This document shows positions 55,451-63,629 of a stretch of DNA of 64,000 bases, in pieces. The stretch is from the NCBI RefSeq assembly GCF_022770205.1, contig NZ_JALEIK010000038.1, positions 1-64,000 on the forward strand. The letters run 5' to 3'. This DNA comes from Helicobacter sp. GTDB lineage: Bacteria; Campylobacterota; Campylobacteria; Campylobacterales; Helicobacteraceae. Each line of letters begins with the position of its first letter. Position 1 is the first letter of the stretch. Below the pieces are notes generated by a model. It was not told where the DNA came from, ran no database searches, and saw only the letters and a program-made list of their open reading frames with translations. Made by a program: the position numbers and the translations under genes.

Positions 55451-56121
55451 AAGTCCTCTCCATAAAGCTTTTGGAGAATATTTGTAGAAACTTCTTGTGT
55501 AATTTTGACAACACAGGCTTTGCGATACGCTACAGGGTCGTATTGATAACAGCCCACACAGCCTAACTCTTCTGTGTAATTTTCATCTCCTTCATAAAAA
55601 TCATAAGGATTGCCTTTAATGTTTTTGGCACTCCAACGCTTATTGGTTTCTTTGCAGGTTTTGCAAATTTGTCGCTTTATGTCATTTGCTGCCTTAGATA
55701 ATGGTTGAAAATCCTCTAAGCGTTGGTCTTGCAAAGATGCAACGCGCATATCATTTTTGCGTCCATCTTTATGGTCTATCTCTATGGTTGTATTTTCAGA
55801 TTTGCCACATACACCTAGCATCACGCATTTTTGATTTTTGTAAAAATTTTTAATATCTTGCCTTATTGCTTGATTAAAAGTTTCTTGTATATTAAATCCA
55901 TTAAGTCTAATTCTATCAATCGCATTACCTTTTGTTTGACTCTTATCAAATTCTACATTGTATTTTTTGGCTAGAGTTGAGCTTTTTCTACACCAACTTC
56001 CACCATTTCCAAGTGCTAAATTTTTATAATTTCCGATAAATTCATTCACGCTTACCCAGCGAGATACCCCATTTTTGTTAGGTTTTGCAAGTTCTAAAAA
56101 TAATTCTATTTTGCTTGACAT
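55447..56121 (-). CDS. NlaIII/IceA1-like restriction endonuclease (HNH type)
   Basis: A 224-residue type II endonuclease. The core is a beta-beta-alpha-metal (HNH) site: IEIDHKDGRKND near 112 with the catalytic histidine, and DFQPLSKAANDIKRQIC near 136. Zinc-type cysteines are CKTC near 152 and GCVGCYQYDP near 186. The N-terminal SRWVSVNEFIGNY and the GNGGSWCRKSS segment are as I remember NlaIII and IceA1. It would cut unmethylated CATG. The frame is intact, unlike iceA1 in many H. pylori strains. It is divergent from nhaC with a 119-base gap. Confidence 0.85.
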   Translation of the reverse strand: MSSKIELFLELAKPNKNGVSRWVSVNEFIGNYKNLALGNGGSWCRKSSTLAKKYNVEFDKSQTKGNAIDRIRLNGFNIQETFNQAIRQDIKNFYKNQKCVMLGVCGKSENTTIEIDHKDGRKNDMRVASLQDQRLEDFQPLSKAANDIKRQICKTCKETNKRWSAKNIKGNPYDFYEGDENYTEELGCVGCYQYDPVAYRKACVVKITQEVSTNILQKLYGEDF

Positions 56122-56240
56122 TTTTGGATTCCTTATTACATTTTTAATCTTTACAAATTTAAAAAATGCTAATTTTACATAAATTTAACCATACTTGAAA
56201 AAAGCGTTTGTTAGAATTGTGCCTTTACAAAGGAGAAAAA

Positions 56241-57749
56241 ATGTATGCAGATTCAGCCTTAAGTCTTGTTGTGCCCATTATAGTGATTGTTTTGGTGTTT
56301 ATTACAAAGCGGGTGGTTTTATCGCTTTTTATTGGAATTGTGGTTGCTGGAGTGATGCTAAAAGATTCCTTATTTGAGATTATAAACTATGTGTTTTCTA
56401 CGATTTCATCGGTGTTTTATAGCGATGGAGAAGTGGAAGTTTCAGCGATTTATGTCTTTGGATTTTTAATTCTGCTTGGTGTTTTAACAGAGTTGTTGAA
56501 ATGTTCTGGTGGAATTGCGGCATTTGTAGCGTGGGCTAGACAAAAGGTTAATAACCCTAGAAGCTCGGAGTTTTTGGCGTTTATTGCTGGGATTGTGATT
56601 TTTATTGATGATTATTTTAATGCTTTGAGTGTTGGGCAAATCGCCCGCCCGCTTAATGATGCAAATCATTCTAGTAGAGAGCGTTTGGCGTATATCATTG
56701 ATTCCACTTCTGCACCGATTTGTATTTTGATGCCAATTTCAAGCTGGGGGGCGTATATTTTAGGGATTATGGGTGGTGTGTTTGGTGCGGATAAAAGCTT
56801 TAGCATTCTAGCAAATAGCATTGTTGGGAATTTTTATGCGTGGTTTGCCTTGCTTGGGGTATTTTTGACGATTCTTTGGCGGATTAATTTGCCCCAAATG
56901 GTGCAATATCAAAATGTTGGCGTGCAAGAGTTTGAGGAGATAAAGGAGCATAGTGGAGGGAGTGTGTGGCTTTTGCTTCTGCCGCTTGGGGCATTGTTTG
57001 TGTTTGTGGGATTTTTTATTTTTTATAGCGGATATAGAGTTGTAGGAACTTTTGATTTAATCGCAATGCTTTCAGAAGCGCAAACAGGATTTGCACTCTT
57101 TTGGGGAGGGGCTTGTGCGCTTTTTGTAGCGGTGGTTTTGGCGTTTAATAGAATCTTAGCAAATGAGTATTGGTTGATTCTTAAAGATGGCTTTTTGCTA
57201 ATGTTGCCTGCAAATTTGATTTTGATTTTTGCTTGGGCGATTGGTCCTGTGATTAAAGGGGATTTGCAAACAGGAGTGTATCTAGCAAATTTAAGTAAGG
57301 AATTATTAAGCGATGGAGCACTCTCTGCACATATTGTGATTCCAATTATTTTATTTGTTGCTTCTAGTTTTATTGCTTTTTGTACAGGCACTAGTTGGGG
57401 GACATTTGCGATTATGCTTCCCATTGGGGCTGGGATTGCGCTAAGTAATGATGTGAGTTTAAATCTTGCTGTGTGTGCTGTGCTATCTGGTGCTGTGTAT
57501 GGGGATCACGCATCGCCGATTTCTGATACAACGATTTTATCAGCCACAGGGGCGGGTTGCTCTGTGCATAGCCATTTTGTTACGCAATTTCCTTATGTTA
57601 CAAGTGTTGCTTTCATTGCCTTGTTGTCTTTTGGGATTGCAGGGTATTTTGATAATTTGCTAGCGGGCTATGTTTTTGGGATTCCTGCTTTGATTGCATT
57701 ATTTTGGTTATATAAAAGAATCTTTAAGGGAAATGTTTTGAGTGTGTAA
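56241..57749 (+). CDS. NhaC-family Na+/H+ antiporter
   Basis: A 502-residue inner-membrane protein with about 12 spans. Family segments include VAFVAWARQKVNNPRS near 95-110, FIDDYFNALSVGQIARP near 124 with conserved acidic residues, ICILMPISSWGAY near 160, GTSWGTFAIMLPI near 380, and YGDHASPISDTTILSATG near 415. It exchanges sodium (or another ion or organic substrate) for protons. I chose ATG 56241 because AAAGGAG lies just ahead; the upstream TTG reading at 56208 lacks one. It converges on selB with four bases between. Confidence 0.88.
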   Translation: MYADSALSLVVPIIVIVLVFITKRVVLSLFIGIVVAGVMLKDSLFEIINYVFSTISSVFYSDGEVEVSAIYVFGFLILLGVLTELLKCSGGIAAFVAWARQKVNNPRSSEFLAFIAGIVIFIDDYFNALSVGQIARPLNDANHSSRERLAYIIDSTSAPICILMPISSWGAYILGIMGGVFGADKSFSILANSIVGNFYAWFALLGVFLTILWRINLPQMVQYQNVGVQEFEEIKEHSGGSVWLLLLPLGALFVFVGFFIFYSGYRVVGTFDLIAMLSEAQTGFALFWGGACALFVAVVLAFNRILANEYWLILKDGFLLMLPANLILIFAWAIGPVIKGDLQTGVYLANLSKELLSDGALSAHIVIPIILFVASSFIAFCTGTSWGTFAIMLPIGAGIALSNDVSLNLAVCAVLSGAVYGDHASPISDTTILSATGAGCSVHSHFVTQFPYVTSVAFIALLSFGIAGYFDNLLAGYVFGIPALIALFWLYKRIFKGNVLSV

Positions 57750-57753
57750 TGTG

Positions 57754-59580
57754 TTATTTAAACCTGCGCTTGCCATTGTCATTTTCTATGTCTTCAAAGT
57801 GATTAAGATAGTCTAAATAAGCAATGAGATATTTGCGGCTTAGATTTAAATGGGATTTCAAATTATTTAAATCTAAATAGCCTTCTTTTTTGATGATTGT
57901 ACGCATAAGCTCTAAAAGCTTGGTTAAATGCTCTGTGCAAACAAAAAGCTTATGGCTTAGGCGTAGAATCTTTTTTTCATTTGTTAAGCGTTTAAAGATT
58001 GCATCACCACTTTTTCTATCAATATCTAGGCTATCATAGAGATTATAGGGTGCAAGGGGTGCGTAGCCTTGATGATGCAATGCGTTGTAAAGGGTTGTAT
58101 AAAGATAGTCTTCAACGCTTTTTGTGTCTTGTAAGGAATTTTTAGGCGATACAAAAAAGGATTCCAACTTCCGTAGCATTTTTTGCGCTAAAAGTTCATT
58201 GAGAACATCAAAGGCAAATTCTTCTGCAATAAAGTTTTGTTTTTGATGGAGAAGGGTTGCGCTTAAGAGTGCATTGGGGTTTTTAGCTAAAATCTTTGCA
58301 ATCATTTCTTTTACAAGTGCTCTAGTATGCTTTGGATATGCGATGAGTGCTTTTTCACACACGAAGCAATGCGGAATCTCTTTTGCAATTGCTAGGGCTT
58401 TGCTTTGTGGAATTCTAAAGCGTTGCATTGTGCCAATTAAACCCACTCCTTTTTTATGTGCTTGGAGTAAAATGCTAAATGCGCCTTTAAAATCACCATT
58501 GCTTAGAAATTTTAGATATTCTAGTTTTTGGGATTTTTTCATAGGATCTATAATGGGGCTTAAAACCTTTCCACCGCCTAGTGTTTGAGTATCATCGCGC
58601 AAAATAAAGCGTTCATTAAAAATGCTAAAGAGTGGAATTTTAGTTTTTAGTGTGGCAAATTTTTTATTGGAATCCAAAAATAACACGCGACAAGTTGTGC
58701 GTAATGCTCCTAAATAAAGCATTGTTTCACTATTGTGTTGCACATCACTAAAGCTTTCTAGTTCCACTTCAATTCTATCAAATCCGCGCAAATAGCCCTT
58801 TTTGGTGAGCAAATAGCCCCGTTTAAGCTGATGGTGAGAGATTCCTTGGAGATTGATTGCCACGCGCACACCATTATAGGCAATTTTTGTGTTTTTATTA
58901 TGGCTTTGGATGTCTTTGATATTAAGATTACACTCTAAATTACAACACCATATTTTATCTTGTGTGCTTAAATCCCCATCCATTAGCGTGCCACTTACCA
59001 CGCATCCTAAACCTTTAATGCTAAAGGAGCGATCTATGTAATAGCGGAAAAACCCTAAGTTTTCACGCTTAAGTTTTGGGAGTGAAAAAAGCGTGCTTTT
59101 AAGTGTTTCAATGCTAGTTTTATCATAAATAGAAGCATTTAAAAGGCGATATTTTAAGCCTTGAAAATTAGAAAAAAGCATTGCAATTTCTGCTTCGCGC
59201 TTTTTTAATGTAGTATTTTTTACCAAATCGCATTTGCTTAACACGACAATAAAATCCCTAATCCCAAGCAAATACGCAATTCTTAAATGCTCTAAAGTCT
59301 GGGGCATTACCCCTTCATTTGCGGCAATAACAAGCAAGGCATAATCTATCCCAAACGCTCCTGCAATCATATTTTTCACTAATTTTTCGTGTCCGGGAGC
59401 ATCAATAAAAGCGATGTTTTTATCCCTTTGTGTGAGATTTGAAAAGCTTAAATCAAGTGTGATTCCACGCTCTTTTTCACTTGGTGTGCCATCACCCCAA
59501 AATCCATTAAGTGCGGCAATTAAGCTTGTCTTTCCGTGGTCAATATGCCCCATTGTGCCAAGGATTAAATGTGTTTGCAT
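57754..59580 (-). CDS. selB: Selenocysteine-specific elongation factor SelB
   Basis: A 608-residue GTPase that brings selenocysteyl-tRNA to UGA codons followed by a SECIS hairpin. G1 is GTMGHIDHGKTSL at residue 7, G2 EKERGITLDLSF near 36, G3 DAPGHEKLVKNM near 57, and G4 LSKCDLV near 110. Barrel domains follow, and the C-terminus (about 430-608) shows successive winged helices for mRNA binding, the last with YLDLNNLKSHLNLSRKYLIAYLDYL-type pattern. ATG 59580 is inside the end of selA (16-base overlap). No selC tRNA or UGA-containing selenoprotein gene was found in this window. Confidence 0.95.
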   Translation of the reverse strand: MQTHLILGTMGHIDHGKTSLIAALNGFWGDGTPSEKERGITLDLSFSNLTQRDKNIAFIDAPGHEKLVKNMIAGAFGIDYALLVIAANEGVMPQTLEHLRIAYLLGIRDFIVVLSKCDLVKNTTLKKREAEIAMLFSNFQGLKYRLLNASIYDKTSIETLKSTLFSLPKLKRENLGFFRYYIDRSFSIKGLGCVVSGTLMDGDLSTQDKIWCCNLECNLNIKDIQSHNKNTKIAYNGVRVAINLQGISHHQLKRGYLLTKKGYLRGFDRIEVELESFSDVQHNSETMLYLGALRTTCRVLFLDSNKKFATLKTKIPLFSIFNERFILRDDTQTLGGGKVLSPIIDPMKKSQKLEYLKFLSNGDFKGAFSILLQAHKKGVGLIGTMQRFRIPQSKALAIAKEIPHCFVCEKALIAYPKHTRALVKEMIAKILAKNPNALLSATLLHQKQNFIAEEFAFDVLNELLAQKMLRKLESFFVSPKNSLQDTKSVEDYLYTTLYNALHHQGYAPLAPYNLYDSLDIDRKSGDAIFKRLTNEKKILRLSHKLFVCTEHLTKLLELMRTIIKKEGYLDLNNLKSHLNLSRKYLIAYLDYLNHFEDIENDNGKRRFK

Positions 59581-60953
59581 TGTAGTTCTTTGTGTAATGC
59601 GCAAAAGGATTCCACAATTTGCACTAAATCTCCTTCTAAAAGTGTGCGCACATCTAAAATCAAAGCGGAATTTTCTAAGCGAGCAATGATTCTATGGTTG
59701 CGTAAATGTTGTTCTAATTTTGTTGCATCAAGCTTTAAGAAATTTAAGTCTTTTGCATAAAATGCCACACCAAAGGATTCTAAAGAATGGTTTGGCATTG
59801 CTCCACCACCGCTATAACTTTTAGTTGGAATCACTTTAGGCTTAAAGCAAGGCGGAATCCCTTTTGCTAATTCTTGTGCTAAAGTGTGTAAGAAATCCTT
59901 ATCCCTTAAGAGCATTTGTAGAGTTGGAATCGCTTTAACATTGCCTTGTAAATACGCATTGAGTGTCGCTTCAAGGGCTGCAATGGTGAATTTATCTGCG
60001 CGCAACATTCTTAAAAGTTGGTTTTGCTTAAGCTTATTGATGTGTGCTTTTTTGCCAAGGATAATCCCTGCTTGCGCTGTGCCTAAAAGTTTATCTCCAC
60101 TAAAGCTTATAAGACTTGGATTAAGCGTGCAAATGCTTTGCAATGAAGGCTCAAATCCTTTAAATATGGAATCTAAAATGTCAAAATATCCGCTTCCTAA
60201 ATCATAATAATCTATCAAATCACACTCTTTTGCAAGGGCTATAAGCTCTTTAAGCTCCACCTCCTTGCTAAAACCTGTAATGGTATAGTTAGACTTGTGC
60301 ACCTTAAAGAGCATCGCACTATCTGTGTTAATGGCGTCTTTGTAATCTTTTAAATGGGTTTTATTTGTTGTGCCAACTTCGCGCAAAATTGCCCCAGAAT
60401 CCTCCATAACGCACGGAATCCTAAAGCCTCCACCAATTTCTATTAGCTCCCCGCGTGAGATAATCACTTCCTTGCCTTTTGCAAAAGTGTTTAGGATTAA
60501 AAACACAGCAGCGGCATTGTTATTCACAACTAGCACATCTTCAGCATTTAAAAGCGTTTTAAAAAGCCTTTGTAGATGCAGATAACGCTCACTTCTTTTG
60601 CCGGTTTGTAAGTGATATTCTAAGTTGTTGTATTGCGTTAAAAGAGGCTTGATTTCTTCTAGGATTTCTTCTGAAAAGACACTTCGCCCTAAGTTTGTAT
60701 GCACCACAATCCCCGTAGCGTTAATGAGTGGCTTTAGGGATTTTTGTGTAGCGTTTTGATACAGCATTATAATGCGCTTTATACAACTCTCAAAGTCTAG
60801 TAATTCCCCGCCCTTTAATAATTCTTGGCGATAGCTGTCTAAAAACTCTAAAGTTAGCCTTTTTAAAAGGTTTTGGTTTGGTGTTTGTAATTTTGCATTG
60901 AGTGCATTTAGGAGTTTATCTGTTTTTGGAATCTGTTGTAAAAGTGTTTGCAT
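59565..60953 (-). CDS. selA: L-seryl-tRNA(Sec) selenium transferase
   Basis: A 462-residue PLP enzyme that converts seryl-tRNA(Sec) to selenocysteyl-tRNA(Sec) using selenophosphate. INATGIVVHTNLGRS near 84 and NNNAAAVFLILNTFAKG near 145 are family hallmarks. The PLP lysine lies in SFSGDKLLGTAQAGI near 286, and DVRTLLEGD closes the C-terminal region. The start at 60953 begins two bases after the leuB stop, without a clear ribosome site, so it depends on translation of leuB. The gene is full length. Confidence 0.95.
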   Translation of the reverse strand: MQTLLQQIPKTDKLLNALNAKLQTPNQNLLKRLTLEFLDSYRQELLKGGELLDFESCIKRIIMLYQNATQKSLKPLINATGIVVHTNLGRSVFSEEILEEIKPLLTQYNNLEYHLQTGKRSERYLHLQRLFKTLLNAEDVLVVNNNAAAVFLILNTFAKGKEVIISRGELIEIGGGFRIPCVMEDSGAILREVGTTNKTHLKDYKDAINTDSAMLFKVHKSNYTITGFSKEVELKELIALAKECDLIDYYDLGSGYFDILDSIFKGFEPSLQSICTLNPSLISFSGDKLLGTAQAGIILGKKAHINKLKQNQLLRMLRADKFTIAALEATLNAYLQGNVKAIPTLQMLLRDKDFLHTLAQELAKGIPPCFKPKVIPTKSYSGGGAMPNHSLESFGVAFYAKDLNFLKLDATKLEQHLRNHRIIARLENSALILDVRTLLEGDLVQIVESFCALHKELQCKHI

Positions 60954-60955
60954 TT

Positions 60956-62026
60956 TTAGAGTTTTGTAATTTTCTTCGCTATCACACTCCCAATACGCTC
61001 GCAATTGCACACTTCTTTTGCGCCATAATCTGCAATGTCTTTTGTGCGGAATCCTTCTTGTAGCACTTCTTCAATTGCCTTTTCAATCGCTTCTGCTGCT
61101 TGCATTTGTCCTAAAGAGTAGCGTAGCATCATAGCGGCACTTGCAATAGCTGCAATTGGATTTGCAATGCCTGTTCCTGCAATATCTGGCGCACTTCCGT
61201 GGATGGGTTCATAAATTGCTGCTTTTGCGCCAATAGACGCACTAGGGAGCAAGCCAATAGAGCCACTTAGCATACTTGCTTCATCGCTTAAAATATCTCC
61301 AAAAAGATTGCCTGTTACAATCACATCAAATTGCTTAGGATTCTTAATTAATTGCATTGCTGCATTATCCACATACATATGGCTTAACTCTATATCTTGG
61401 TATTCCTTTGCCACTTCGCTGACAACTTCACGCCACAGCTGACTAACATCTAGCACATTTGCTTTATCCACGGAGCACACTTTTTTCTTGCGTTTTCTTG
61501 CCGCAACAAAGGCTGTGTGGGCAATGCGCCTAACTTCATCAACACTATACACCATTGTATTAAAGCCCCTATCCCTATCACGCCCCTTTGGTGTGCCAAA
61601 ATAGATTCCACCAATTAGCTCACGCACCACTAGAATATCTACGCCTTCAATCACTTCAGCCTTTAGCGTGCTAGCATCAATGAGAGCATCATAAACCTTA
61701 GCAGGGCGGAAGTTTGCAAAGACTTCTAAGCTTTTTCTTAAATCTAATAATCCACTCTCTGGGCGTAACTCGCGCGGCAAATTATCCCATTTCTCACCAC
61801 CAATTGCACCAAAGAGTGTAGCATCTGCTTTTAAGCAACCTTCAATGGTTTCTTTAGGCAAGGGAGTGCCTGTTAAATCATACGCAATTCCGCCCATTAA
61901 ATAATCTTCAAATTCTAAGTTAAAGCAAAACTTCTCTGCAACAACCTTTAATACCTTTAAGGCTTCATTAATCACTTCAGGTCCGATTCCATCGCCTTTA
62001 ATCACAGCAATTTTATAGCATTGCAT
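60956..62026 (-). CDS. leuB: 3-isopropylmalate dehydrogenase
   Basis: A 356-residue NAD-dependent beta-decarboxylating dehydrogenase for the third step of leucine synthesis. The N-terminus is [32 protein letters not shown]-type substrate loop is near 73, [16 protein letters not shown] near 133, the metal site in [10 protein letters not shown] near 220 and [14 protein letters not shown] near 242, and the NAD loop [12 protein letters not shown] near 275. It overlaps leuD by 14 bases. Being second enzyme in a small ORF, leuD, leuB, selA, selB series, it ties leucine synthesis to selenocysteine genes on one message. Confidence 0.97.
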   Translation of the reverse strand: MQCYKIAVIKGDGIGPEVINEALKVLKVVAEKFCFNLEFEDYLMGGIAYDLTGTPLPKETIEGCLKADATLFGAIGGEKWDNLPRELRPESGLLDLRKSLEVFANFRPAKVYDALIDASTLKAEVIEGVDILVVRELIGGIYFGTPKGRDRDRGFNTMVYSVDEVRRIAHTAFVAARKRKKKVCSVDKANVLDVSQLWREVVSEVAKEYQDIELSHMYVDNAAMQLIKNPKQFDVIVTGNLFGDILSDEASMLSGSIGLLPSASIGAKAAIYEPIHGSAPDIAGTGIANPIAAIASAAMMLRYSLGQMQAAEAIEKAIEEVLQEGFRTKDIADYGAKEVCNCERIGSVIAKKITKL

Positions 62027-62525
62027 TAGAATTTCCTAGCTTGTTTTTCGCATATGGGATTAATCCGCCGCTCTCTAAAAGCTCTAGCATAAAAGGCGGA
62101 ATCGCATTGAAAACATAATCACAATTTTGCGTGTGGTTTTTAATCACACCGCCTTTTAAATCAATCTCTAAAACATCGCCTTCCTTAATGGAATCTGCTT
62201 CTTTAATCTCTAAAATGGGTAAGCCTGTGTTAAAGGCATTGCGATAAAAAATACGCGCATAACTCTTTGCAATCACAGCACTAATCCCAGCAGCTTTAAT
62301 TGCCACAGGTGCGTGTTCTCTACTAGAGCCGCAACCAAAGTTTTCGCCTGCTACAATAATATCGCCCTTAGTAATGGAATCCACAAAGCCATTTCTAGCA
62401 TCTTCCATTAAATGCGAGGCTAGGATTGCAGAATCTGTTGTGTTTAAATAGCGTGCAGCAATGATTAAATCTGTGTCTATATTGTCCCCAAACTTCCACG
62501 CCTTTGCGTTTTTGATTGCTTGCAT
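62013..62525 (-). CDS. leuD: 3-isopropylmalate dehydratase small subunit
   Basis: A 170-residue swivelling-domain subunit of isopropylmalate isomerase. [19 protein letters not shown] near 10 and the active-site loop [16 protein letters not shown] near 55 are diagnostic. The start at 62525 is supported by GAGGA five bases ahead; an upstream in-frame start at 62558 would run into the preceding small gene. The large subunit leuC is not adjacent in this window, so the enzyme must be completed by a gene elsewhere. Confidence 0.96.
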   Translation of the reverse strand: MQAIKNAKAWKFGDNIDTDLIIAARYLNTTDSAILASHLMEDARNGFVDSITKGDIIVAGENFGCGSSREHAPVAIKAAGISAVIAKSYARIFYRNAFNTGLPILEIKEADSIKEGDVLEIDLKGGVIKNHTQNCDYVFNAIPPFMLELLESGGLIPYAKNKLGNSNAML

Positions 62526-62526
62526 T

Positions 62527-62742
62527 TTAGTCCTCATAGACTTCAAGCTTTGTGCCATTCCAATACCAATCTTTGCTAAAAAGCATTTTTTTACAAGATT
62601 CTGGCACTTTTAGGAAAAATACTCTTTGTGCATCTATATCATTTGAGATTAGAGCGTGTTCAATCCCTAAGATTAAGTTTTCTTTTGAAACTTTGACATT
62701 CTCTACTAAGACATTGCGTGTTTGTTGATTAATAATTGTCAT
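62527..62742 (-). CDS. Small hypothetical protein leading the leuD-leuB-selAB unit
   Basis: A 71-residue soluble protein with no recognised domain. It reads as strand-rich: NVLVENVKVSKENLILGIEHALI near the start, RVFFLKVPES near 40, and a tryptophan-containing end (DWYWNGTKLEVYED). The ATG follows AAGGAGAG, and a TATAAT lies 24 bases upstream, so it is well expressed in principle. Its stop lies one base from the leuD ATG. It has no cluster of leucine codons at the start that would mark it as an attenuator leader. Function unknown. Confidence 0.7.
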   Translation of the reverse strand: MTIINQQTRNVLVENVKVSKENLILGIEHALISNDIDAQRVFFLKVPESCKKMLFSKDWYWNGTKLEVYED

Positions 62743-62766
62743 TTTCTCTCCTTAGCATAAGGGATT

Positions 62767-62772
62767 ATTATA
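62767..62772 (-). promoter_or_regulatory. -10 box for the leuD-leuB-selA-selB unit
   Basis: TATAAT on the minus strand, 24 bases ahead of the 71-residue ORF start, giving a leader of about 18 nt. No other good promoter is seen before selB, so all five genes probably depend on it. Confidence 0.5.
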
Positions 62773-62821
62773 ACAAAAGAATTAATGAAATAATTTAAAT
62801 AAAACTTATGCGCATTCAAAA

Positions 62822-62827
62822 TATAAT
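62822..62827 (+). promoter_or_regulatory. -10 box for modA
   Basis: TATAAT 37 bases before the modA ATG, back-to-back with the leu-sel promoter in a 122-base divergent region. No clear ModE-type palindrome was recognised here. Confidence 0.5.
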
Positions 62828-62864
62828 GCTAATGTAAATAAAATTGGTGATGAAAGGAGGGAAA

Positions 62865-63629
62865 ATGTTAAGCAGAATCAAAAAGGCGATTGTTGTTGGG
62901 ATTTTGGGAGTGGTTTTTAGTGTTAATGCACAAGCAGAAGAGATTAAAGTGCTAGCAGCAGCTTCATTAAAATATGTGCTAGAAGAAATTAAGAGTGATT
63001 TTTTAGTCAATAAAAAAGACGATAAAATTGAGATTTCTTATATTTCAAGTGGCAAAGCTTATGCGCAAATTAAAAATGGTTTTTCCGCACATTTATTTGT
63101 TTCAGCAGATGTGAGCTATCCTGCAAAACTCTATGAAGAAAAGCTAGCCCCAAGCAAAGAGGAGATTTATGCGAAGGGAAAATTAGTGCTTTGGAGCAAT
63201 GATGAGAACTTTAAAATTAAAGAATTTAGCGACATTTTAAATCCTAAAATCACGCATATTGCGATTCCAAACTCTAAACTTGCTCCTTATGGCAGGGCTT
63301 CAGTGGAGGCACTAGAGGCTACAAAAATGCTAGAAAAAGTGCAAGCGAAGTTTGTAATAGGGGAGAGCATAGGGGCGGCAACAACTTATGTGGAATCTAA
63401 AAATGCGCAAGTGGGATTTACCGCTTTATCCGTGCTAGGAGAGGGTGGGATTAACACGCCTACAATGAGTTTTATTGTGATTGATGAAAAGCTTTATAAG
63501 CCCATTTTACAAGCACTTGTGATTACAAATTATGGCAAAGACTCTAAGCTTGCTAAGGATTTTAAAGACTATATTCTAAGCAAAAAGGCAAAACAAACAT
63601 TTATCAAATTTGGATATAGTGTTGAATAG
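62865..63629 (+). CDS. modA: Molybdate ABC transporter substrate-binding protein
   Basis: A 254-residue periplasmic molybdate-binding protein. A signal peptide (KKAIVVGILGVVFSVNAQA) is followed by IKVLAAASLKYVLEEI, the ligand-site opening of the family, SSGKAYAQIKNG near 63 and LFVSADVSYP near 80. LAPYGRASVEALEA near 140 and VESKNAQVGFTALSVL near 178 complete the two lobes. The ATG at 62865 follows GGAGG. It starts the mod operon. Molybdate uptake would supply molybdoenzymes such as formate dehydrogenase, which in many relatives is also a selenoprotein. Confidence 0.95.
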   Translation: MLSRIKKAIVVGILGVVFSVNAQAEEIKVLAAASLKYVLEEIKSDFLVNKKDDKIEISYISSGKAYAQIKNGFSAHLFVSADVSYPAKLYEEKLAPSKEEIYAKGKLVLWSNDENFKIKEFSDILNPKITHIAIPNSKLAPYGRASVEALEATKMLEKVQAKFVIGESIGAATTYVESKNAQVGFTALSVLGEGGINTPTMSFIVIDEKLYKPILQALVITNYGKDSKLAKDFKDYILSKKAKQTFIKFGYSVE

